Shown one piece after another: positions 28,108 to 39,132 of a DNA stretch of 64,000 nt (within the stretch, counting starts at the first letter, position 1; each line of letters opens with the position of its first letter). The position numbers and the translations under genes were made by a program. The DNA lies in the NCBI RefSeq assembly GCF_019175345.1, contig NZ_CP077717.1:2513644-2577643 (forward strand), read 5' to 3'. Under the pieces are notes generated by a model. It had not been told where the DNA came from and did no database searches. It worked only from the letters and a program-made list of their open reading frames with translations. This DNA comes from Saccharolobus shibatae B12 (GTDB taxonomy: Archaea; Thermoproteota; Thermoprotei_A; Sulfolobales; Sulfolobaceae).

Positions 28108-29019
28108 GTGAGATTAAGACACGTAGTTTCTTCCCTAGACTTGACCAGAGATGACTATTTTCGAATATTCGAACTTGCAGACAAGTTCTCTAATGTGAAA
28201 AAACTAAATTATCTATCAGGGAAAGTAGTTTCATTAGCTTTCTTTGAGCCAAGTACTAGAACTGCTCAAAGCTTTCATACCGCAGCAATAAAATTGGGTG
28301 CTGATGTAATAGGATTTGCCTCAGAGGAATCTATTTCGATAGCTAAGGGTGAAAATCTAGCTGATACCATTAGGATGTTGAGCAATTACTCAAATTGTAT
28401 TGTAATGAGACATAAGTTTGATGGAGCAGCGTTATTTGCTAGTGAGATAAGCGATATACCTATAATCAATGCCGGAGATGGAAAGCACGAGCATCCCACA
28501 CAAGCACTCATAGATTTATATACTATTTATAAGGTGTTTGGCGAAATAGATGGTAGAACTTTCGGATTATTAGGAGATCTAAAATACGCGAGGACCGTAA
28601 ACAGTTTGCTAAGAGCATTAACTAGATTCAAACCAAAGAAGGTATTTCTAATTTCTCCTTCTCAGTTAAAGGTCAGAAGAGAGATTTTAGATGGATTAAA
28701 CTATCCAGTTATAGAAACTGAAAATCCCTATGACATGATACAAGATATCGACGTGTTATATGTGACTCGAATTCAAAAAGAAAGATTTGTTGATGAAGTA
28801 GAATACGAGAAAGTTAAGGAGAGTTATGTGGTTGATCTCAAGTTAGTTAATATGATGAAGAAAGATGGAATTATATTGCATCCATTACCTAGGGTTACCG
28901 AAATAGATAGGAAAGTCGATAAAACTACAAACGCTAAATACTTCTATCAAGCATCATTAGCCGTTCCAGTTAGAATGGCTTTATTTTATGAGGTTTTGGG
29001 TGAAAGGAAAGATGATTAG
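28108..29019 (+). CDS. pyrB: Aspartate carbamoyltransferase catalytic subunit
   Basis: 303 residues. The carbamoyl-phosphate motif S-T-R-T appears in [12 protein letters not shown], followed by [18 protein letters not shown] and the aspartate-binding H-P-L-P-R-V. First committed pyrimidine step. GTG start. The stop overlaps the start of pyrI, as expected for co-assembled catalytic and regulatory chains. Confidence 0.96.
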   Translation: MRLRHVVSSLDLTRDDYFRIFELADKFSNVKKLNYLSGKVVSLAFFEPSTRTAQSFHTAAIKLGADVIGFASEESISIAKGENLADTIRMLSNYSNCIVMRHKFDGAALFASEISDIPIINAGDGKHEHPTQALIDLYTIYKVFGEIDGRTFGLLGDLKYARTVNSLLRALTRFKPKKVFLISPSQLKVRREILDGLNYPVIETENPYDMIQDIDVLYVTRIQKERFVDEVEYEKVKESYVVDLKLVNMMKKDGIILHPLPRVTEIDRKVDKTTNAKYFYQASLAVPVRMALFYEVLGERKDD

Positions 29020-29491
29020 CTCTTCAAAAAGGGATGAATTAATCGTAAGTAAAATAAGGAACGGTACAGTAATTGATCATATTCCAGCTGGTAGAGCATT
29101 GGCAGTATTGAGAATTCTAGGGATAAGAGGAAGTGAAGGCTATAGAGTAGCGTTAGTTATGAATGTAGAAAGTAAAAAAATAGGAAGGAAAGATATAGTG
29201 AAAATTGAGGATAGGGTGATTGACGAGAAAGAAGCTAGCCTAATAACACTAATAGCTCCATCTGCTACCATAAATATTATAAGAGATTACGTAGTGACAG
29301 AGAAAAGGCATTTAGAGGTTCCAAAGCAGATTAGAGGATTAATAAAATGTCCTAATCCACAGTGTATAACAAATAATGACGTTGAGGCGGAAAGTAGATT
29401 TACAACAATTTCAATTAAACCTCTTAAGCTAAAGTGTGAATATTGTGAGATATATATTACAGAAGATGATGTCATAAGGCAGATATTATGA
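29012..29491 (+). CDS. pyrI: Aspartate carbamoyltransferase regulatory subunit
   Basis: 159 residues. N-terminal allosteric domain ([14 protein letters not shown]) and C-terminal zinc domain with four cysteines (C-P-N-P-Q-C and C-E-Y-C). Binds nucleotide effectors and links PyrB trimers. Start ATG 29012 overlaps the pyrB stop by eight bases. Confidence 0.95.
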   Translation: MISSSKRDELIVSKIRNGTVIDHIPAGRALAVLRILGIRGSEGYRVALVMNVESKKIGRKDIVKIEDRVIDEKEASLITLIAPSATINIIRDYVVTEKRHLEVPKQIRGLIKCPNPQCITNNDVEAESRFTTISIKPLKLKCEYCEIYITEDDVIRQIL

Positions 29492-30090
29492 TATATTATG
29501 AAGTTATTGAAAAGAAAATTATAGATAATGGGTACGAAATAAAAATAGCCAACTTTAACGTTAAACCAAAAGCAGGCCAATACGTGAGTCTAATACTGCC
29601 TAGTAAGGCTGAAATACCATTAGGTGTTGGAGACTATGATGAAGTTAATAACGAACTTAAACTTTATGTTGAGTCAGAAAAGTTAGCTAACGAAATAGGC
29701 AAAAGAGTAATCTTAAAGGGTCCTTTAGGTAAACCTCTAGACTTTACTAATGTAAGAACTATTGTTGGTATTGCATATGGCAAACTTTACCACGACTTGT
29801 TATATCCTTTAAAGGTTGCTTATCAGAATAAGATAGAGACCTTTGCAAAGTGTATAGATTGTAAATTAAATTATGACGAACCTAGAAGTATTGAGGATGC
29901 TGATCTTATTTTAGTTTCAGCGCCGTTACAACTCTTATATGGATTAAAAATACCTAGAAAGAAAATCTTAGTCTTCAATAGATGGGTTAAGATGAATTGT
30001 AATCTAGGAGTTTGCGGAGTATGTGAAGTAAAAGGTAAATTAACTTGTATAGATGGTCCTTTCATGAGGCTTGATGATCTTGTGGATTAA
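29488..30090 (+). CDS. pyrK: PyrK-like electron-transfer subunit of dihydroorotate dehydrogenase
   Basis: 200 residues. A C-terminal [2Fe-2S] motif C-N-L-G-V-C-G-V-C with a fourth cysteine in L-T-C-I-D-G-P matches bacterial PyrK (C-x4-C-x2-C-xn-C). The N-terminal half is ferredoxin-reductase-like (G-Q-Y-V-S-L-I-L-P), but the FAD-binding R-x-Y-S motif and most of the NAD site are weak or absent, and it is about 50 residues shorter than PyrK. A PyrK-type partner of the S. solfataricus type 1S enzyme has been described. It begins at the pyrI stop (ATGA) and ends inside pyrC. Confidence 0.8.
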   Translation: MIYYEVIEKKIIDNGYEIKIANFNVKPKAGQYVSLILPSKAEIPLGVGDYDEVNNELKLYVESEKLANEIGKRVILKGPLGKPLDFTNVRTIVGIAYGKLYHDLLYPLKVAYQNKIETFAKCIDCKLNYDEPRSIEDADLILVSAPLQLLYGLKIPRKKILVFNRWVKMNCNLGVCGVCEVKGKLTCIDGPFMRLDDLVD

Positions 30091-31243
30091 GGGGAAAGCG
30101 TACTTAAATAAGGAGATTAAGGAAGTTTGTATAAATTTTGATAGACGAATAAAGGAAATCAAATCGATTTGTAAACCAGATATTGATTTACCACAAGGTA
30201 CATTAATACTACCTGGGGTAATAGATCTTCATACTCACATAAGAGGATTAAAATTGTCATATAAAGAAGATGTAGTATCAGGAACTAGTGAAGCTTCTTA
30301 CGGTGGGGTTACATTAATAGGAGATATGCCAAATACTATACCATTTGTAAACACGGTGGAGACGATAACTACTAAGTTAAAAGAGTTTGAATATTACTCT
30401 AGAGTTGATTACTTCGTTTATTCTGGCGTTACTAAGGATTTTGAGAAAGTTGATAAATTGCCTATAGCTGGTTACAAGATATTTCCCGAAGATCTAGAGA
30501 AGGAAGAGACATTTGAGGTTTTAAAGTCTAGAAAACTGAAAATCCTTCACCCGGAAGTTCCGCTAGCATTAAAGGGTAATAGAAAACTAAGGTTGAACAT
30601 ATGGTACGAGATAGGAGCATTATATTATGTAAAGGCCTATCAAAATGTTCATATAACTCATGCGACTAATATACGTACTGTAAGATTGGCTAAAGAGTTA
30701 GGCTTTACTGTAGATATGACACCTCATCATCTATTAGTTAATGGCGAGAAGGATTGCTTAACCAAGGTTAATCCACCAATAAGAGATATAAATGAAAGGC
30801 TTTGGTTATTACAAGCTATAAGTGAAGTAGATACAATTGTAAGTGATCACGCTCCTCATGCAAGTTTCGAAAAACTGCAACCTTACGAGATATGTCCACC
30901 TGGTATAGCTGCTATCTCGTTTACAGTTCCTTTTATCTTAACGTTAGTCAGTAAAGGTATAATTAGCATCGACAGAGCGGTAGAACTCATTTCTACAAAT
31001 CCAGCTAGAATATTGAATATCCCTTATGGTGAGATTAAAGAAAACAATTATGCCAATTTTACCATAATACAATTTAACGATTGGAGATATTCGACTAAAT
31101 ACTCTAAGGTTATTGAAACTCCTCTAGATGGATTTCCGCTAAAGGCTTCAGTTTACATGACTATCGTTCAAGGAAAGGCGAGTAATTTAGAGGGAGATGT
31201 ATTTCCAGTAAAGGGAATAAATCCATTTGGTGAAAATAAATGA
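30074..31243 (+). CDS. pyrC: Dihydroorotase
   Basis: About 389 residues, amidohydrolase fold. H-x-H appears in [10 protein letters not shown], further metal ligands in I-T-H-A-T and the late aspartate in V-S-D-H-A-P-H. P-H-H-L-L is conserved. Cyclises carbamoyl aspartate. Starts 17 bases before the end of the pyrK-like gene; TTG 30071 is an alternative start one codon earlier. Confidence 0.93.
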   Translation: MILWIKGKAYLNKEIKEVCINFDRRIKEIKSICKPDIDLPQGTLILPGVIDLHTHIRGLKLSYKEDVVSGTSEASYGGVTLIGDMPNTIPFVNTVETITTKLKEFEYYSRVDYFVYSGVTKDFEKVDKLPIAGYKIFPEDLEKEETFEVLKSRKLKILHPEVPLALKGNRKLRLNIWYEIGALYYVKAYQNVHITHATNIRTVRLAKELGFTVDMTPHHLLVNGEKDCLTKVNPPIRDINERLWLLQAISEVDTIVSDHAPHASFEKLQPYEICPPGIAAISFTVPFILTLVSKGIISIDRAVELISTNPARILNIPYGEIKENNYANFTIIQFNDWRYSTKYSKVIETPLDGFPLKASVYMTIVQGKASNLEGDVFPVKGINPFGENK

Positions 31244-32112
31244 TTAAGATAAAAGATATTACATTTAACGATCCTTTAACGATAGCTTCAGGAATTATAC
31301 CAGATGTTCCAAATTATGTAACGACAGTTTGTGAGAAATATAAGCCATCTGCAATTACCACGAAAACAGTGACACTTAATCCCTTAGAACCTCATAAACC
31401 TCCTACAGTCATAAAACTTCACGATGGTATCTATATGAACGCCATAGGTTTAGGAAATCCGGGTGCAAAGGTCATAAATGAAATGAACGTTTCATGTCCC
31501 CTTATAGTAAGCGTTGGTGGTGCTTCCATAAATGAAATAAAAGAAGTGGTAAAAGTTATTGAGAGTAAGGCGAAGATAATAGAAATAAACGTGAGTAGTC
31601 CTAACAGAAAAGGTTATGGAGAATCGTTATCTACGTTAATTGGGGATATAGTCGAAAACGTCAAAAGTGTGACCAGATTACCGGTATTTGTTAAATTAGG
31701 TCCTTGGGATAACGTTGTTGAAATTGCGGGAAGGGCTTTAGAAAAAGGTGCGGATGGATTTACTCTTATAAATACTATAAAGGGATTAATTGTTGATATA
31801 GAGACTTTTAAACCAATTCTCTACTACGGTACGGGTGGAGTTTCTGGTAGGTGCCTTTATCCTGTTGCTCTTAGGATAATAAGAGACGTTTATGAAGAGT
31901 ATGGAGTTGACATTATAGGAGTTGGCGGTGTATACGATTGGACTGACGTTATTGGAATGTTAGCGGTTGGTGCTAAATTAGTAGGTTTAGGTACTGTATT
32001 AATTGAGAAAGGATTTAGTGTTATTGAGGAAATTCGGAAAGGTTTGCAATCCTATTTATTTGAAAAGGGTTTAAAATTTGAAGATATTATAGGTATTTCA
32101 GTGAGAAGATAA
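31240..32112 (+). CDS. pyrD: Dihydroorotate dehydrogenase, class 1 with serine base (type 1S)
   Basis: 290 residues, FMN TIM barrel. Family features include [15 protein letters not shown] and the FMN phosphate-binding G-V-G-G-V. In class 1 enzymes the catalytic base is the cysteine of L-S-C-P-N; here the segment is I-N-V-S-S-P-N, so Ser120 takes that place, as in membrane-bound class 2 enzymes. This agrees with the type 1S enzyme described from S. solfataricus, which works with a PyrK-like subunit. Overlaps pyrC by four bases. Confidence 0.94.
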   Translation: MIKIKDITFNDPLTIASGIIPDVPNYVTTVCEKYKPSAITTKTVTLNPLEPHKPPTVIKLHDGIYMNAIGLGNPGAKVINEMNVSCPLIVSVGGASINEIKEVVKVIESKAKIIEINVSSPNRKGYGESLSTLIGDIVENVKSVTRLPVFVKLGPWDNVVEIAGRALEKGADGFTLINTIKGLIVDIETFKPILYYGTGGVSGRCLYPVALRIIRDVYEEYGVDIIGVGGVYDWTDVIGMLAVGAKLVGLGTVLIEKGFSVIEEIRKGLQSYLFEKGLKFEDIIGISVRR

Positions 32113-32113
32113 A

Positions 32114-32416
32114 ATGGTTAGGCCGGTAATGAAAGGACGAGATTTAGAAACGTTAGTATTCCTAGGGAGATTAAAAGAGGTAAAAGTGGAGTATTGTGAT
32201 GAAGAAAAGAAGATGGCTAAAGTAGTAGGGGTTACTGATACCAAAGAGGAAGTAGAGACGGAGTGCATACCATTAAGGGCTGCTGGTAAGATCTCTACAG
32301 TTCTTAAGCATTATATTAGGTTAGGTGTAGGAAACTATATTATAACGGAAAGCGATATGAGCAATGTAGCCAATGTTGACACACAAGTAGAAGAGGAGGA
32401 AAACAAGAATGAGTAA
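32114..32416 (+). CDS. Hypothetical protein at the end of the pyrimidine operon
   Basis: 100 residues, family not recognised. It begins one base after the pyrD stop. The first 80 residues look alpha/beta (L-E-T-L-V-F-L-G-R-L-K-E-V-K-V-E-Y-C, K-M-A-K-V-V-G-V-T-D); the last 20 are acidic ([10 protein letters not shown]). No signal peptide or membrane helix. It overlaps the next gene by eight bases. The tight coupling implies co-expression with pyrD, not necessarily a pyrimidine role. Confidence 0.6.
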   Translation: MVRPVMKGRDLETLVFLGRLKEVKVEYCDEEKKMAKVVGVTDTKEEVETECIPLRAAGKISTVLKHYIRLGVGNYIITESDMSNVANVDTQVEEEENKNE

Positions 32417-32720
32417 ATTTAGGATTGATAAAATTCCTAAAAATGAACAAGATATAGAGGAAATACAAAGAGAAATAGAAGAATCTCACCATCATGAACA
32501 TGAACACGAACATAGTATTGAGGAACTGCTTGGCGAAATATATCTAAATGTTCAGAGCCTCCAGAGCAAGGTAGAGGAATTAAATAGGTCAAATGATGAC
32601 TGTAAAAGGGAAATTTCTAAAATATATCTTGTTCTTGGTAAGCTACTAATAGCATTAACCACGAACGATAATGATGAGAAGATTAAAAATCTTAAAGAAG
32701 TTCTTAATTTGCTAGAATGA
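32409..32720 (+). CDS. Hypothetical protein with histidine-rich cluster and coiled coil
   Basis: 103 residues, not recognised. A histidine/glutamate run (six His in nine residues, positions 27-35) could bind metal. It is followed by a heptad-like stretch ([15 protein letters not shown]) that suggests a coiled coil to about residue 75, and then an acidic C-terminus. Overlaps both neighbours by four to eight bases, so translation is coupled. Function unknown. Confidence 0.58.
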   Translation: MSKFRIDKIPKNEQDIEEIQREIEESHHHEHEHEHSIEELLGEIYLNVQSLQSKVEELNRSNDDCKREISKIYLVLGKLLIALTTNDNDEKIKNLKEVLNLLE

Positions 32721-33325
32721 GCGAATTAGTTTCAATCCCAGAAATAGCCTTTAAACTATATGCAATTATGGATCCGCTATCAATACTTCCTTATCTCATT
32801 GCGTTGTATGAAGAATTCAATCGCAATTCTCAAAATAAAATAAGTTGGGGATTTTTGGTAAACAAATTATCCATAGCAGTTACTGTATTGCTTTTATTTT
32901 TCTCCATACTTGGTGGACCACTTTTAGCTTTTTTAGGTATAAGTGTTTCTGCGTTAGAGATAGGTGGAGGTATAATATTAGTTTACTTAGGTGTGGATAC
33001 TCTTGGAGGATTCCAGCAGTTGAAGTTCCTATCAAGCAGGATAGAGGAAGCCATAATCACGCCTATTGCTACGCCTCTTATCGTAGGTCCAGGTACAATG
33101 ACTGGATTAATCACCTTATCGGTCAGTAATAATTTAATAATTTTAATTCTCGGTAGTTTACTGGCTGCACTACTGGTTTATCTGTCTTTACTATTAGGTC
33201 CTATCATAATTAGAGTACTAGGTAATACAGGTACAGTAGCAGTAGGTAGATTTATGGCAATCATAATAGCAGCATTTGGCGTTCAGCTTATAATAGATGG
33301 CATATCACAAATAAAGTTGATATGA
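32717..33325 (+). CDS. MarC-family integral membrane protein
   Basis: 202 residues with about six membrane helices in the order typical of MarC/UPF0056. Recognisable family stretches are the early D-P-L-S-I-L-P-Y-L (M-D-P-x-G-x-x-P in bacteria), [15 protein letters not shown], and [12 protein letters not shown]. The family's role is unresolved; an early link to multiple antibiotic resistance is not supported. Last gene of the pyr transcription unit. Confidence 0.85.
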   Translation: MSELVSIPEIAFKLYAIMDPLSILPYLIALYEEFNRNSQNKISWGFLVNKLSIAVTVLLLFFSILGGPLLAFLGISVSALEIGGGIILVYLGVDTLGGFQQLKFLSSRIEEAIITPIATPLIVGPGTMTGLITLSVSNNLIILILGSLLAALLVYLSLLLGPIIIRVLGNTGTVAVGRFMAIIIAAFGVQLIIDGISQIKLI

Positions 33326-33379
33326 AGAATTCTGTTTAAGATGAAAATTTTTTAACACGATCTCTATATGTTTATTAGC

Positions 33380-33853
33380 ATGTCAGATAGTAAAAAACGT
33401 ACGGTAGATTTGGATGCAATAGATAGGAGGTTATTAATAGAACTCACTAGGGATGCCAGAACAAGTTTAAGAAGGCTTGCGGAAGAGATGAACGTATCCC
33501 CAGCTACGCTCCATAATAGGATGACCAGAATGGTACAAGAAGGAATGATAAAGAGCTTCGTAGCTTTACTAGACTATTCTAAATTGGGTTTTGCTCTAAC
33601 TGGTATAATTATGGCTAAAGTGGATGGAAAACACCTAGTCGAATTCGAAAAAGAGATAGCAAACGCTGATAATGTTATAGCTGTTTATGATGTAGTAGGA
33701 GAGTATGATGTTGTGATAATAGCTAAATTTAGAAGCGTTGAGGAGCTAGATAGTTTCTTAAAACAGCTGCTTAAAAATCCTAAGATTGAAAGAACGTATA
33801 CAAGTATAGTTTTAAATGTTGTCAAAGAGGATCCAAGAATACGAATATTTTAA
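33380..33853 (+). CDS. Lrp/AsnC-family transcriptional regulator
   Basis: 157 residues. N-terminal HTH ([37 protein letters not shown]) and C-terminal RAM domain ([18 protein letters not shown]). Effector pocket residues cannot be judged by eye. ATG 33380 lies about 29 bases after the TTTTTTAA box at 33347-33354, better than ATG 33368. Such regulators control amino-acid genes or their own promoter; the target here is unknown. Confidence 0.9.
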   Translation: MSDSKKRTVDLDAIDRRLLIELTRDARTSLRRLAEEMNVSPATLHNRMTRMVQEGMIKSFVALLDYSKLGFALTGIIMAKVDGKHLVEFEKEIANADNVIAVYDVVGEYDVVIIAKFRSVEELDSFLKQLLKNPKIERTYTSIVLNVVKEDPRIRIF

Positions 33854-33861
33854 TGCAAAAG

Positions 33862-33869
33862 TTTTTATA
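33862..33869 (+). promoter_or_regulatory. TATA box of the zinc-ribbon gene
   Basis: TTTTTATA lies about 30 bases before ATG 33895. This supports that start and not the upstream in-frame ATG 33853. Confidence 0.45.
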
Positions 33870-33894
33870 CTATTCCATCGCTTTATTTTCACTT

Positions 33895-34203
33895 ATGAAG
33901 TTCTGTCCTAAGTGCGGAGGATTAATGGTTCCATCAAAGAAAGATGGGAAAGAGATCCTAAAGTGCAGTAAGTGTGGATATGAGATGACGTTAAGTGAAA
34001 AAGAGAAGAAAGAATACAGTGTAAAGGAAAGTAAGGATAAGAGTAGTAAGGTATTAACAACGTCGATAGTCAGCGATAAAGAGGGAAGAAACTTAAGTGA
34101 AGAGCTAGAGCATGAGAGGGAAGAGTACTATAAGGAAATAGGGTTAGAATTACTAAGAGAGGAATTCGAGGGAAATGAAGAGGAAGAGGGTAGAGAAGAT
34201 TAG
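33895..34203 (+). CDS. Zinc-ribbon protein resembling the N-terminus of TFS/RpoM
   Basis: 102 residues. The N-terminal zinc ribbon [11 protein letters not shown] with C4, C7, C24 and C27 matches RNA polymerase subunit M/transcript-cleavage factor TFS. The rest is highly charged and lacks the second, C-terminal zinc ribbon and the acidic D-E hairpin that TFS uses in the polymerase active site. It could be a TFS-like paralogue without cleavage activity, or an unrelated zinc-ribbon protein. The C-terminus is very acidic. Confidence 0.7.
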   Translation: MKFCPKCGGLMVPSKKDGKEILKCSKCGYEMTLSEKEKKEYSVKESKDKSSKVLTTSIVSDKEGRNLSEELEHEREEYYKEIGLELLREEFEGNEEEEGRED

Positions 34204-34220
34204 CGTAATAGTAGGAAATC

Positions 34221-34230
34221 TTTTATAATT
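34221..34230 (+). promoter_or_regulatory. TATA box of the 79-residue gene
   Basis: TTTTATAATT is centred about 27 bases before ATG 34252. Confidence 0.5.
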
Positions 34231-34251
34231 ATATGTAGTAGTTTTTAAGGT

Positions 34252-34491
34252 ATGAAGGTAACTGGAGTAACGGCTAAGTATAAAGCCAAGATTGGTAGTA
34301 ATGAAATTCTTATAGAAGAAGCAAAAAATGAGAAAGGAGAATCAATATATATTTTCACATCAGTAAAAGGGGTTAGCTTACCCAATGGAGAAAAATGGAC
34401 ACCCAAAACTGATGATGCAAAAGACTTAGATAGAAACAATGTAACAGAAGATTTAAAGAAGAATTTTAGAAAAGTAGTACAACTTTTATAA
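34252..34491 (+). CDS. Small hypothetical protein
   Basis: 79 residues, not recognised. Reads as a small beta-rich domain (M-K-V-T-G-V-T-A-K-Y-K-A-K-I-G, N-E-I-L-I-E-E-A, S-I-Y-I-F-T-S-V-K-G-V) followed by a charged helix. Soluble, lysine-rich, no cysteine. Own TATA box and leaderless start. Sits just before the grsA-type gene. Confidence 0.62.
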   Translation: MKVTGVTAKYKAKIGSNEILIEEAKNEKGESIYIFTSVKGVSLPNGEKWTPKTDDAKDLDRNNVTEDLKKNFRKVVQLL

Positions 34492-34497
34492 AAAGGG

Positions 34498-34507
34498 TTT
34501 TTATATA
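34498..34507 (+). promoter_or_regulatory. TATA box of the radical SAM (grsA) gene
   Basis: TTTTTATATA lies about 30 bases upstream of GTG 34533. Confidence 0.5.
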
Positions 34508-34532
34508 CGATTAGAGGAGAGAAAGTAAGTAG

Positions 34533-36053
<1,521 letters not shown>

Positions 36054-37427
36054 TTAAATTATCTTATTTTTTAATGGATATATGTAATCTTTAGGAGCTT
36101 TCGGAAATATTTCAAGATACTTTCTTAATACCTTTGGTACCTCGACCACTCCATCTTCTCTTTGATAATTCTCTAAAATAGCCGTTATGGTTCTTGTGCT
36201 AGCAATTGCAGTACTATTTAACGTATGCACATAACCTCTCTTATTATTTTTCCTATCCACATATCTTATCTTCATTCTGAAAGCTTGCCAATCTGTACAA
36301 TTACTACAACTTACCATTTCTCTAAATTTGGCTTGAGCTGGCATCCATACTTCTAAGTCAAATTTCTTTGCAGCACATGCGCCTAAATCACCTGATGCTA
36401 TATTTACAATTCTATATGGTAATTCAAGTTGTTGAAATATGCTCTCTGCATTTGTTATTAGTTCAGCATGGTACTTCCAACTATCTTCTGGGGTTGAAAA
36501 TACGAATTGCTCAACCTTGTGAAATTGATGAACTCTGAAAATTCCCTTTAAATCCTTGTTAGCAGCGCCAGCCTCTTTTCTAAAAGCGGGACTAATTCCA
36601 GCAAATTTTAGGGGTAATTTATCTTTCTCAATTTCCTCTTTAAAGAACATGGCAGCTATTGAATGTTCTGCAGTTGCAATTAGATATAGATCCTCGTTTT
36701 CTATCTTGTATATTGCATCCTTAAATGTATCTAGGTCGATAACTGATTGGATAACTTCTCCCCTTAGCATATAAGGAGGAAGAACTAAAGTGTACCCTTG
36801 TTGAGTGATATAATCTATCGCGAAGAGTAATAACGCGAAATCTAGCCAAACTATATCATTAAATAAATAGTAAAATCTAGACCCCGCTATTTCAGCAGCT
36901 TTGAGCGTGTTCCCTAAATGTAATACGTCCTCTAGCATTTCTGCATGTCCTTTAGGTTTCCATTTAATTACTTCATAGTTTACATTAGCATCTTTAGTTT
37001 GCCTCAGAAATTCTTCAACATCTCCTTCATACACTTTAAACTTTCCCCAAAACTTTATAGGAATATTATAGCTATCATCTGGACCATTTGGCACATCATC
37101 AGCTACAAGGTTTGGCAGAGACGATAGTAATCTATCTCTTTCGTCCTCTATTTTGTCCAATTCCTTTTCTTTATCCTCTAAGATTTTCAATAAATTTTTG
37201 CTTTCCTCAATTTTCTTCTTTCTTTCTTCCCCAGAGAGCTTAGGAATCTGAGAGCTTAAAACATTGTGTTGATGCCTTAATCTTTCAACTTCTTGCAAAA
37301 CTTGTCTCCACTTTTTATCTAATTCGACAGCCTTGTCTACTAAAGAAACATCTATAGCCCGTCTTTTCAAATTATTTTTTAGTTCCTCCGGATTTTTTCG
37401 CAAAAACTCTAGGATACTCCAAGACAT
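36054..37427 (-). CDS. serS: Seryl-tRNA synthetase
   Basis: 457 residues, class II. Long N-terminal antiparallel coiled coil (about 30-110) that binds tRNA(Ser); motif 2 in [21 protein letters not shown]; motif 3 near residue 405 in N-S-T-A-I-A-S-T-R. This is the bacterial/common SerRS type, not the methanogen type. The gene ends directly where the convergent radical SAM gene ends. Confidence 0.95.
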   Translation of the reverse strand: MSWSILEFLRKNPEELKNNLKRRAIDVSLVDKAVELDKKWRQVLQEVERLRHQHNVLSSQIPKLSGEERKKKIEESKNLLKILEDKEKELDKIEDERDRLLSSLPNLVADDVPNGPDDSYNIPIKFWGKFKVYEGDVEEFLRQTKDANVNYEVIKWKPKGHAEMLEDVLHLGNTLKAAEIAGSRFYYLFNDIVWLDFALLLFAIDYITQQGYTLVLPPYMLRGEVIQSVIDLDTFKDAIYKIENEDLYLIATAEHSIAAMFFKEEIEKDKLPLKFAGISPAFRKEAGAANKDLKGIFRVHQFHKVEQFVFSTPEDSWKYHAELITNAESIFQQLELPYRIVNIASGDLGACAAKKFDLEVWMPAQAKFREMVSCSNCTDWQAFRMKIRYVDRKNNKRGYVHTLNSTAIASTRTITAILENYQREDGVVEVPKVLRKYLEIFPKAPKDYIYPLKNKII

Positions 37428-37452
37428 TGAATAACATAGTTATTAAGCAATT

Positions 37453-37851
37453 TTATGACTTCTGTTCATCAGCTGGTAGTCCATAAGTCTGTACCCACAT
37501 CTCAACTATATCGTAACCATATAATTGCTTAAACTTCTCTCTACCCTCAGCTGTCATTTTTAATGGAGTCCATTGTGTATCTAAATCTATGTCAACTTCT
37601 ACACTCTTAGCTGGTACACTTTCCTTTATTACTTGCTCTACAGTATATACTAAATCATCAATAACTGGACATCCAGGTGCTGTTAATCCTAATCTAAGGT
37701 AAACATCACCTTCGTCATTTATTTTCAGATCATAAATAAGTCCCAAATTTACTATATCAACTGGAATTTCTGGATCATAAACGTCTTTTAATGCCTCCAT
37801 TATTTTTTTCTTCCATTCTTCCCTGTCTACTTTTTGCTGTTGTGAACTCAT
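37453..37851 (-). CDS. DUF59/MIP18-family protein (SufT/PaaD-like)
   Basis: 132 residues. The DUF59 signature V-Y-D-P-E-I-P-V-D-I-V-N-L-G-L-I-Y is followed by L-T-A-P-G-C-P-V, which carries the conserved cysteine. Family members help assemble or transfer iron-sulfur clusters (SufT, MIP18), or act in the phenylacetate pathway. No suf or paa genes are nearby, so Fe-S maturation is the more general guess. Lies between hisI and serS, 26 bases after hisI. Confidence 0.82.
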   Translation of the reverse strand: MSSQQQKVDREEWKKKIMEALKDVYDPEIPVDIVNLGLIYDLKINDEGDVYLRLGLTAPGCPVIDDLVYTVEQVIKESVPAKSVEVDIDLDTQWTPLKMTAEGREKFKQLYGYDIVEMWVQTYGLPADEQKS

Positions 37852-37877
37852 ATTCTTTAACTCTGTTAAAGTAAATT

Positions 37878-38240
37878 TTAACTCTTACTATTAATTAGCT
37901 CATCATAACTTCTGTAAAAACAGGTATAGTTACCAGTATGACAAATAGGTCCTAATGATCTTACTTTAAAAAGTACAGCATCTGCATCACAATCCACTTT
38001 AAATTCTTCGATGATTTGAAAATTTCCACTAGTTTCCCCCTTTAACCATAATTTCTTTTTACTTAGAGACCAAAAATGAAGATAGCCAGTGGTTAATGTC
38101 TTGAACAACGCTTCCTTATTCATATTTCCCACCATTAGTATTTCCTTACTTTTATAGTCTTGAATTACGGCAATTATTGTATTTTCCTCATGTCTAAAGT
38201 TAAATAAGGATGTAATCTTCTGCGCTTCCTCTTCATTCAA
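37878..38240 (-). CDS. hisI: Phosphoribosyl-AMP cyclohydrolase
   Basis: 120 residues. Zinc/magnesium motif D-C-D-A-D-A and cysteines in P-I-C-H-T-G-N-Y-T-C-F match HisI. It is separate from HisE, as usual in archaea. Last gene of hisCGABFDEHI, two bases beyond hisH. Confidence 0.94.
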   Translation of the reverse strand: MNEEEAQKITSLFNFRHEENTIIAVIQDYKSKEILMVGNMNKEALFKTLTTGYLHFWSLSKKKLWLKGETSGNFQIIEEFKVDCDADAVLFKVRSLGPICHTGNYTCFYRSYDELINSKS

Positions 38241-38242
38241 TT

Positions 38243-38842
38243 TTAACGTTTAATCCACCCCTTAAGATTCTCTAGAAATATTTTACCAGTACTTGAACTC
38301 TTCTCTGGGTGAAACTGAGTTCCTACAACATTCTTTTCACATACTAATGCGGGATATTCTATTCCATACTGACTTTTCATGTAAACATAATCTTCACTAG
38401 TAGGATATGCTATATAACTATGAACATAGTAAACATATTTCTTATCTAATCCATAAGTTAATCCACAAGAATCTTTTACTTCAAATACTAAATCCCAACC
38501 TATGTGAGGAAGTTTCACATTAGCATTTATCTTATCTACTATACCCTTGAACCATCCCAATCCATTACTCTCTTTTCCCTCAGTTCCCTTTTCAAACATT
38601 ATCTGCATACCTAGACAAACTCCTAAAAAGCTAATCCCACTCCTTCTTAGATCATTGAATAGGTCCTTATATTTTGAAATAAATTCGGCTACAGCTGAAA
38701 ATGCTCCAACACCAGGGAATACAATTAGATCGTAATCTTTCCTTGGTTTATTATCAATGGTTACTTCAAATCCTACTCTTTTTAGAGCTGACGAGATACT
38801 ATACAAATTCCCTACTCCGTAATTAATTACTAACGCTTTCAT
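38243..38842 (-). CDS. hisH: Imidazole glycerol phosphate synthase glutaminase subunit
   Basis: 199 residues. Class I amidotransferase: N-Y-G-V-G-N-L, nucleophile in G-V-C-L-G-M-Q and H/E in G-T-Q-F-H-P-E-K-S. Delivers ammonia to HisF. Overlaps hisE by four bases. Confidence 0.95.
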   Translation of the reverse strand: MKALVINYGVGNLYSISSALKRVGFEVTIDNKPRKDYDLIVFPGVGAFSAVAEFISKYKDLFNDLRRSGISFLGVCLGMQIMFEKGTEGKESNGLGWFKGIVDKINANVKLPHIGWDLVFEVKDSCGLTYGLDKKYVYYVHSYIAYPTSEDYVYMKSQYGIEYPALVCEKNVVGTQFHPEKSSSTGKIFLENLKGWIKR

Positions 38843-39132
38843 TTTCTCCTCCTCTCTAACTCTCTATAAATATCATCTGGTGTTACGCCTTCTAATGCCA
38901 TTAACACTAATAGATGATAAATCAAATCTGCAACTTCACTTATAAATCTCTCCTTATTCTCCGCTAAAGATGCTACTATTGTTTCTACAGATTCCTCACC
39001 AACTTTCCTCGCTACGTATGCCTTTCCCTTATTTACAATTTCAGCGGTATAACTACCAGTTGGCCTCTTTTCTATCCTATCGAGTATAACTTTGTACAAT
39101 TCATCTACTATTTCATTACTCATATCGGGCAC
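38839..39132 (-). CDS. hisE: Phosphoribosyl-ATP pyrophosphatase
   Basis: 97 residues, MazG-like helical fold. R-K-V-G-E-E-S-V-E-T and E-V-A-D-L-I-Y-H-L-L-V are the metal-binding family segments. Start codon lies within the last bases of hisD. Confidence 0.94.
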   Translation of the reverse strand: MPDMSNEIVDELYKVILDRIEKRPTGSYTAEIVNKGKAYVARKVGEESVETIVASLAENKERFISEVADLIYHLLVLMALEGVTPDDIYRELERRRK

